Part shown: positions 5,588 through 9,708 of the stretch, piece by piece
How the letters are laid out: every line of letters begins with the position of its first letter
Position numbering within the stretch: position 1 is the stretch's first letter
Source: an uncultured Aliarcobacter sp.
GTDB lineage: Bacteria; Campylobacterota; Campylobacteria; Campylobacterales; Arcobacteraceae
Reading direction: 5' to 3'
Assembly: GCA_947629065.1 (NCBI GenBank)
Contig: CANRCH010000061.1
Coordinates: 1-9,708 of the forward strand
DNA length: 9,708 bases
Position numbers and translations under genes: made by a program
Notes under the pieces: generated by a model
Told to the model about the DNA's origin: nothing
Seen by the model: the letters and a program-made list of their open reading frames with translations, nothing else
Databases searched by the model: none

Positions 5588-7513
5588 TTAGCTTTTATCT
5601 TGATACTTTTCTCTTATTTCTAGGATTTTATCAATATTGTCAAAACATAATTGAACTAATTTGGGATCAAAATGTGTTCCACTATTATCTTTTATATATT
5701 TTAAAACTTCATTTAAATCCCAAGCTTTTTTGTAGCATCTATCACTTCCAATTGCATCAAAAACATCTGCAATTGCAGTTATTCTTCCAAAAATAGGAAT
5801 CTCTTCACCTTTTAAACCATTTGGATAACCAGTTCCATCATATCTTTCATGATGAGTTAAAGCAATTTGTGAGGCTACTTTAAAAAGTTCTCTATTTGAA
5901 ACTTGTAGCATATCGTAGCCTTTTTGTGCATGAGTTTTAATAATCTCATATTCACTAGGTGTTAGTTCACCAGGTTTATTTAAAATTTTATCTGGAATTG
6001 CAATTTTTCCAATATCGTGCATTGGACTTGCCATTTCGAGAATTTGAACATCTTTTTGGCTTAAACCATAGGCTTTTGCAAGAACTTTAGAGTATTTTGC
6101 AACTCTTTTTACATGCTCTCCTGTATCTTTTGATCTAAACTCTGCAATACTTCCTAGAGTAAAAATCATATCTCTTTGAATTTTTTCAATATCTTTATTT
6201 GCAGTTATATCTTTTTTTATTGCAAAATATCCAATATGCTCACCATTTTCATTGTAATCAGGCTCAAAATCAGCAATTACCCAATAATATGAACCATCTT
6301 TTCTTAAATTTTTAAGCTCTAAACTTACTCTTTTTTTCTCTTTTAAATTTTTCCAAAGATTTTCAAAAACATCTTTAGATATCTCAGGATGAGTTAGTAT
6401 ATCGTACGATTTTCCAATAAGTTCATCTTTTGTATAACCACTAATTTTACAAAAAGCACTACTTGCATGAGTTATAACTTTTTCTAAATTTGTTTTGTAA
6501 AATATTACATTTTCATCATAAATTGTTAAAAGAGATTTGATTTTTTCTGTTTTTAAAATCACCTCTTTTTGTAACTTTTTTGCATAAATAAGTTTTAGAA
6601 AATATAAAAATGCCAAAGTATAAATAATTATGAAAATAACTACTATTTTAAGGTAGTTATTTTTGAAGTTTGATAGCTCTTGTAAATCTAAATCTTTTTT
6701 ATTTGTAAACATTAAAAATTGTGCTAAATAGTTATTTTTTTCATCATCTATTTTAATATTTGTAACTATATAGTTTGAAAAGTTTTTAAAATTATTTATA
6801 TTTTCAAAATCACTAATACCAGCTTTTTTTACCAAATCTATAATCTTTTCAGATGCATTTAGATTTGCAATATAGTTTTTTTCTAAAAATTTCTTTGTAA
6901 AAGGCTCTTTTATTAAGTTACTATTTTCTTCACTTAGTAAAAATAGAGGCTCTATTTTTTGCTCTTTTAAAACCTTTGCGATTGAGTTAAAGTGTGAAAT
7001 GAGTTTTATAAAACCTATAAGTTCATCATTTTCATAAATTGCTTGTAAACTATTAAAAGTTAAATCAAATTCATTTGAACTTATACTTTGAATTGGTCTT
7101 TTACTAATTATTGCATTTTTTAAAGTATCATCAAAACTTAATAAACTATCATCTTGTTTTGAAGTCCAACTTCTGTAAATAGTCTTTCCATCTTTTGATA
7201 TTATTTGTAACCAAAGGTTTTTATAGCTTACATTTTCGTGCAAAAATCCTATTACATTATCAAAATTTATTTTATCTTTTGTATCTGTTTTTAAAGCATC
7301 AATTATTTTTTTATCTTGGCTTATTAAGTATGAGAAAATTTTAGTTGTCTCTTGTTTGTTAGTTATCTCTTTTTGAAGTAGATCTTTCATTGAGTTACTT
7401 TTTTCAAGATATATATTTTTAGTTATTTTATCTATGTTAGGTTGATAATAAAAAAAGTATAAAGCAAAAATTGAAGCTATAAAAGTTGTGCTAAAATATA
7501 AAATATTTCTCAT
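5588..7513 (-). CDS. Membrane sensor with periplasmic, PAS and HD-GYP domains (probable c-di-GMP phosphodiesterase)
   Basis: This 641-residue protein has TM1 at about 4-23, a periplasmic region at about 24-287, TM2 at about 288-308, a PAS domain at about 328-440 and an HD-GYP domain at about 445-630. The periplasmic part looks Cache-like (LWLQIISKDGKTIYRSW at 100-116, then a second strand-rich stretch ending in GFIKLI), an inference. The HD-GYP domain keeps H467, the HD pair H499-D500 in HDIGK, H528, H554-H555 in HHE, and DGTGYP with GYP at 562-564. These are the expected metal and c-di-GMP motifs, so hydrolysis is likely. The PAS segment (GYTKDELIGKSYDILTHPE, LWKNLKEKKR, RKDGSYYWV) resembles the Aer-type class. 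The ATG at 7511-7513 follows TAGGAAAAAAA and a strong promoter. The protein probably lowers c-di-GMP in response to an external or redox cue, affecting motility or attachment; the ligand is unknown. Confidence 0.9.
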   Translation of the reverse strand: MRNILYFSTTFIASIFALYFFYYQPNIDKITKNIYLEKSNSMKDLLQKEITNKQETTKIFSYLISQDKKIIDALKTDTKDKINFDNVIGFLHENVSYKNLWLQIISKDGKTIYRSWTSKQDDSLLSFDDTLKNAIISKRPIQSISSNEFDLTFNSLQAIYENDELIGFIKLISHFNSIAKVLKEQKIEPLFLLSEENSNLIKEPFTKKFLEKNYIANLNASEKIIDLVKKAGISDFENINNFKNFSNYIVTNIKIDDEKNNYLAQFLMFTNKKDLDLQELSNFKNNYLKIVVIFIIIYTLAFLYFLKLIYAKKLQKEVILKTEKIKSLLTIYDENVIFYKTNLEKVITHASSAFCKISGYTKDELIGKSYDILTHPEISKDVFENLWKNLKEKKRVSLELKNLRKDGSYYWVIADFEPDYNENGEHIGYFAIKKDITANKDIEKIQRDMIFTLGSIAEFRSKDTGEHVKRVAKYSKVLAKAYGLSQKDVQILEMASPMHDIGKIAIPDKILNKPGELTPSEYEIIKTHAQKGYDMLQVSNRELFKVASQIALTHHERYDGTGYPNGLKGEEIPIFGRITAIADVFDAIGSDRCYKKAWDLNEVLKYIKDNSGTHFDPKLVQLCFDNIDKILEIREKYQDKS

Positions 7514-7539
7514 TTTTTTTCCTATAGTAAAATCTTTTT

Positions 7540-7548
7540 ATTATAGCA
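7540..7548 (-). promoter_or_regulatory. Extended -10 promoter of the HD-GYP gene
   Basis: The minus strand reads TTTTTTTGCTATAATAAAAAG: a T-run, then TG, one base, and a perfect TATAAT (7540-7545). This matches the sigma70 pattern typical of Campylobacterota, in which the T-rich upstream region replaces a -35. The expected transcription start is near 7533, giving a leader of about 20 bases that includes AGGA before the ATG. It is the best promoter in the window. Confidence 0.8.
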
Positions 7549-7574
7549 AAAAAATATTATTTTTATATTTAGAG

Positions 7575-7600
7575 ATAAGTAAAACTTATAACTATAAGCT
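7575..7600 (-). terminator. Small overlapping inverted repeats after fliP (weak terminator or operator)
   Basis: Two overlapping inverted repeats share an arm: ATAAGT-AAA-ACTTAT (7575-7589) and CTTATA-AC-TATAAG (7585-7598). On the minus strand the second reads AGCTTATAGTTATAAGTTTT, a short stem followed by four T's, which could end the fliP transcript. The stems are AT-rich and short, so termination would be weak. The position, about 40-65 bases upstream of the predicted HD-GYP transcription start, also suits a regulator site. Confidence 0.4.
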
Positions 7601-7625
7601 GATATTCTTTTTTATATAAGAAAAA

Positions 7626-8351
7626 CTATTTAAAGGATTGGGCTAGGTTTCCAATAATTAGTTGCCATCCATCAATGGTAATAAAGAAGATAATCTTTAT
7701 AGGTAATGAAATCATAACAGGTGGAAGCATCATCATCCCAAGACTCATTAAAATAGAAGCAACAATAATGTCAATAACCAAAAATGGTAAGAAGATTAAA
7801 AAACCAATCTCAAAAGCTGTTCTAAGCTCACTTACAATAAATGCAGGCATTAAAATAGTAAGTGAAACATCATCTATGTTTTTTGGATTTGGCTCTTTTT
7901 TTATTCTATAAAATAGTGCTAAATCAGATTCTCTAGTATTTTTTATCATAAACTCTTTAAATGGTAATACCCCTTTCTCTAATGCTTCATCATAAGCTAT
8001 TTGCTCTTGCATATATGGATTTACAGCTGTTTCCCATGATTTTTTTGCATAAGGTTCCATAATAAATACTGTTAAAATAAGTGCAAGTGAAATTACAACT
8101 TGGTTTGGTGGATTTTGTTGTAATCCCATAGCTTGTCTTAAAAGTGAGAAAACAATTATAAATCTTGTAAAAGATGTCACCATTAAAAGTAAAGTAGGTG
8201 CAAGTACAAGAAGAGTTAAAATTATTGCAATATTTATTGTTTTTACAAATTGTGCAGGTTCAGTAATTGCAGCAACTGATAAATCAATCATTGGTGCTGT
8301 TTGAGCAAATGAAAAGCTAATAAATGATAGTAAAACAAAAAGTATTCGCAA
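7626..8351 (-). CDS. fliP: Flagellar type III export gate protein FliP
   Basis: FliP forms, with FliQ and FliR, the inner-membrane export gate of the flagellar secretion system. The 241-residue length is typical. It has a cleavable signal peptide (residues 1-16, FVLLSFISFSFA), as expected for FliP. It carries the family's conserved blocks: SFTRFIIVFSLLRQAMGLQQ then NPPNQVVISLALILT (60-94), and MPAFIVSELRTAFEIGFLIF (168-187), FLVIDIIVASILMSLGMMML (190-209) and PPVMISLPIKI (210-220). Hydrophobic segments lie near 40-62, 83-100, 182-204 and 212-235. The start is TTG at 8349-8351, supported by AGGA six bases upstream (AGGAAAAATTTTG); the first in-frame ATG would remove the signal peptide. It lies 53 bases after mrdA with no other flagellar gene beside it, in keeping with the scattered flagellar genes of Campylobacterota. 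Confidence 0.96.
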   Translation of the reverse strand: MRILFVLLSFISFSFAQTAPMIDLSVAAITEPAQFVKTINIAIILTLLVLAPTLLLMVTSFTRFIIVFSLLRQAMGLQQNPPNQVVISLALILTVFIMEPYAKKSWETAVNPYMQEQIAYDEALEKGVLPFKEFMIKNTRESDLALFYRIKKEPNPKNIDDVSLTILMPAFIVSELRTAFEIGFLIFLPFLVIDIIVASILMSLGMMMLPPVMISLPIKIIFFITIDGWQLIIGNLAQSFK

Positions 8352-8378
8352 AATTTTTCCTAAATTAAAATAGAGATG

Positions 8379-8388
8379 ATTTTATCCA
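8379..8388 (-). promoter_or_regulatory. Possible weak -10 region for fliP
   Basis: In the 53-bp gap after mrdA the minus strand reads TTTTGGATAAAATCATC; TAAAAT (8379-8384) is five of six to the -10 consensus, with TG nearby. Transcription would start near 8372, leaving about 20 bases of leader including AGGA. No -35 and no terminator after mrdA are visible, so fliP may simply be co-transcribed with mrdA. No sigma54 or sigma28 site was recognised. Confidence 0.25.
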
Positions 8389-8404
8389 AAATCTAATAAA
8401 ACTA

Positions 8405-9708
8405 CTATTTTTCATCAAAATAGCCCATTTCAGAAAGTTTATCATATATTCTACTTAGTGTTCCACCTGTTGCACTTCCACCACCACCACCATGTTCTTG
8501 TATGATAGTTACTACATATTTTGGATCTTTAAAAGGAGCAAAACTAGTAATCCAAGAGTGAGATCTTTGGTAATATTTCATTTCGCTCTCTTTCATTCTT
8601 ACTTTTTCACTTTGTGGAATAGATACAACTTGTGCTGTTCCTGTTTTTGTTGCAACTTGCACTTTTGTATTAATATATCTTTTTGCAGTTCCTCTTGCTC
8701 CATAAGATACATCATACATTCCTTTTCTCATTAAATCAAGCCACTCTTTTGGATAATCAAGCTCTTTTGGCTCTTCATAATGAGCTTTATAAAAGTGTGG
8801 TTTTGACAGTTTTCCAGTTGCTATAAAACCTGTAAATCTAGCTATTTGAAGAGGAGTTGTAAGCATATTTCCTTGACCAATAGATGTAATTACAGTCTCA
8901 CCTACATACCAAGGCTGTTTTAATCGTTTTTCTTTCCACTCTTTATTTGGGTTAATTCCTATAAACTCATTTGGTAAATCAACTCCTGTTAATTCTCCAA
9001 ATCCCATTTTCTTAAGAGTTTGAGAGATTTTATTTATACCAATTCTAAGACTTCCTTTGTAGTAAAAATCATCGCAACTTTGTTCTATTGAACTTCTAAA
9101 ACCAATATGTCCATGACCTGTTGTTTTCCAACATCTGAAATTCCTATTTCCAATAATAAGAGAACCTGTACAATTCACGCTAAAATTTTCACTAATACCA
9201 TGTTCCAAAAATGCTAAAGAAACACCCATTTTTACAACAGATCCTGGAGGATAAAGACCATTTACAATCTTATTTGTAAAAGGATGATTGAAATCATTTT
9301 TAAGCTCATCCCACTCAGCTTGTGTAATTCCTCTTGCAAAAATATTGCTATCATATTCAGGAAAAGATGCAGCTGCTATTATTTCTCCATTATTTGCATC
9401 CATTATTACAATAGATCCACTTTTATCTACAAATAAAGTTTGCAAATACTCTTGAAGTTTTATATCAATTGATATTTTTATATTATTGTCAATTGACGGG
9501 TTTTTATCTTCAATTACTTCAATAGTTTCATTTAAAGCATTTACTTTAATGTCTCTAAACCCAAGTTCTCCTTGAAGTTTGTCGTTATAGAATTTTTCTA
9601 AACCACTTTTTCCTACAATTCCATTATATCTTGCAGCTTCATTCTTTAAAATATCATCTTTTGAAGCTCTACCTATGTAGCCAATCACATGTGCTGCAAT
9701 ATCTTTAA
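8405..9708 (-). CDS. mrdA: Penicillin-binding protein 2 (peptidoglycan transpeptidase), 5'-truncated by the window edge
   Basis: PBP2 cross-links peptidoglycan during cell elongation together with RodA. About 433 C-terminal residues of a protein that is usually around 600 are present; the membrane anchor and part of the N-terminal domain lie beyond the right edge. The frame is open to 9708 and reads KDIAAHVIGYIGR, matching the family's conserved AHVIGY segment, so the GTG at 9686-9688 is an internal Val, not the start. Numbered from that codon, the catalytic SxxK is SVVK at 150-153, the second motif is SCD at 204-206, and the third is KTG at 348-350 (ATKTGTAQVV). A glycine-rich HGGGGGSATGG follows near 399-409. 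All active-site motifs are intact. It is followed by fliP on the same strand. FtsI is less likely given the SCD motif and the KTGTAQVV context. Confidence 0.93.
   Translation of the reverse strand, partial: KDIAAHVIGYIGRASKDDILKNEAARYNGIVGKSGLEKFYNDKLQGELGFRDIKVNALNETIEVIEDKNPSIDNNIKISIDIKLQEYLQTLFVDKSGSIVIMDANNGEIIAAASFPEYDSNIFARGITQAEWDELKNDFNHPFTNKIVNGLYPPGSVVKMGVSLAFLEHGISENFSVNCTGSLIIGNRNFRCWKTTGHGHIGFRSSIEQSCDDFYYKGSLRIGINKISQTLKKMGFGELTGVDLPNEFIGINPNKEWKEKRLKQPWYVGETVITSIGQGNMLTTPLQIARFTGFIATGKLSKPHFYKAHYEEPKELDYPKEWLDLMRKGMYDVSYGARGTAKRYINTKVQVATKTGTAQVVSIPQSEKVRMKESEMKYYQRSHSWITSFAPFKDPKYVVTIIQEHGGGGGSATGGTLSRIYDKLSEMGYFDEK

Noticed and set aside
5563..5796. Plus-strand open frame at the end of the HD-GYP gene
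   Set aside because: It is mostly antisense to the conserved HD-GYP C-terminus, and its composition (Leu, Phe, Tyr, His) is that of a shadow frame.
7675..7911. Plus-strand open frame inside fliP
   Set aside because: It is the complement of the most conserved FliP block and has no independent support.
8492..8734. Plus-strand open frame inside mrdA
   Set aside because: It is antisense to the KTG-motif region of PBP2, Cys/Phe/Ser-rich, with no recognisable domain.
9686..9688. GTG as the start codon of the PBP2 gene
   Set aside because: The frame continues upstream to the window edge with conserved residues (AAHVIGY), no ribosome-binding site precedes the GTG, and a start here would lack the membrane anchor.
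1..9708. Mobile elements, CRISPR arrays, tRNA or rRNA genes, toxin-antitoxin or phage-defence genes
   Set aside because: No transposase, integrase, regularly spaced repeats, tRNA-like cloverleaf or rRNA sequence was recognised. Base composition and codon use look even throughout, giving no sign of recent transfer.

Overview
This window is AT-rich, tightly packed bacterial DNA, with GC in the high twenties to about 30 percent by eye. It most resembles the Campylobacterota, in particular an Arcobacter-like or Sulfurimonas-like lineage. The evidence is the extreme A/T codon bias, a promoter with an extended -10 (TGCTATAAT) after a T-run and no clear -35, FliP and PBP2 sequences typical of the phylum, and an HD-GYP sensor. 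HD-GYP proteins are common in free-living Campylobacterota and rare in Campylobacter and Helicobacter. The genus is inferred, not proven.

All complete genes lie on the minus strand, so the biological order runs from right to left. At the right edge is a 5'-truncated mrdA (penicillin-binding protein 2, cell elongation). It is followed by fliP (flagellar type III export gate), which starts with TTG. After a 112-bp gap holding small palindromes and a strong extended -10 promoter comes a 641-codon membrane sensor with periplasmic, PAS and HD-GYP regions, a probable c-di-GMP phosphodiesterase. After a 134-bp very AT-rich gap with its own -10-like box comes a four-gene tripartite efflux operon: TolC-like outer-membrane factor, short HlyD/AcrA-like adaptor, and an RND pump encoded as two consecutive genes. 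The operon ends in a 13-bp perfect hairpin that overlaps its last stop codon. The tail of an unidentified plus-strand gene converges on that hairpin.

The efflux genes are joined by 1-, 8- and 4-base overlaps, so they are almost certainly co-transcribed and translationally coupled. The products would form one envelope-spanning exporter: inner-membrane RND pump, periplasmic adaptor, outer-membrane channel. Substrate cannot be read from the sequence.

The most interesting feature is that the RND pump, normally one chain of about 1000-1070 residues, is split at its internal pseudo-repeat boundary (after TM6, before TM7). The split uses an ATGA overlap and a perfect AGGAGG ribosome-binding site for the second half. 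The same junction has an A6 run where a single-base change or a -1 slip would fuse the halves, so a true split, programmed frameshifting and a homopolymer error must be told apart. I found no mobile elements, CRISPR arrays, tRNAs, rRNAs or clearly new system in the window.
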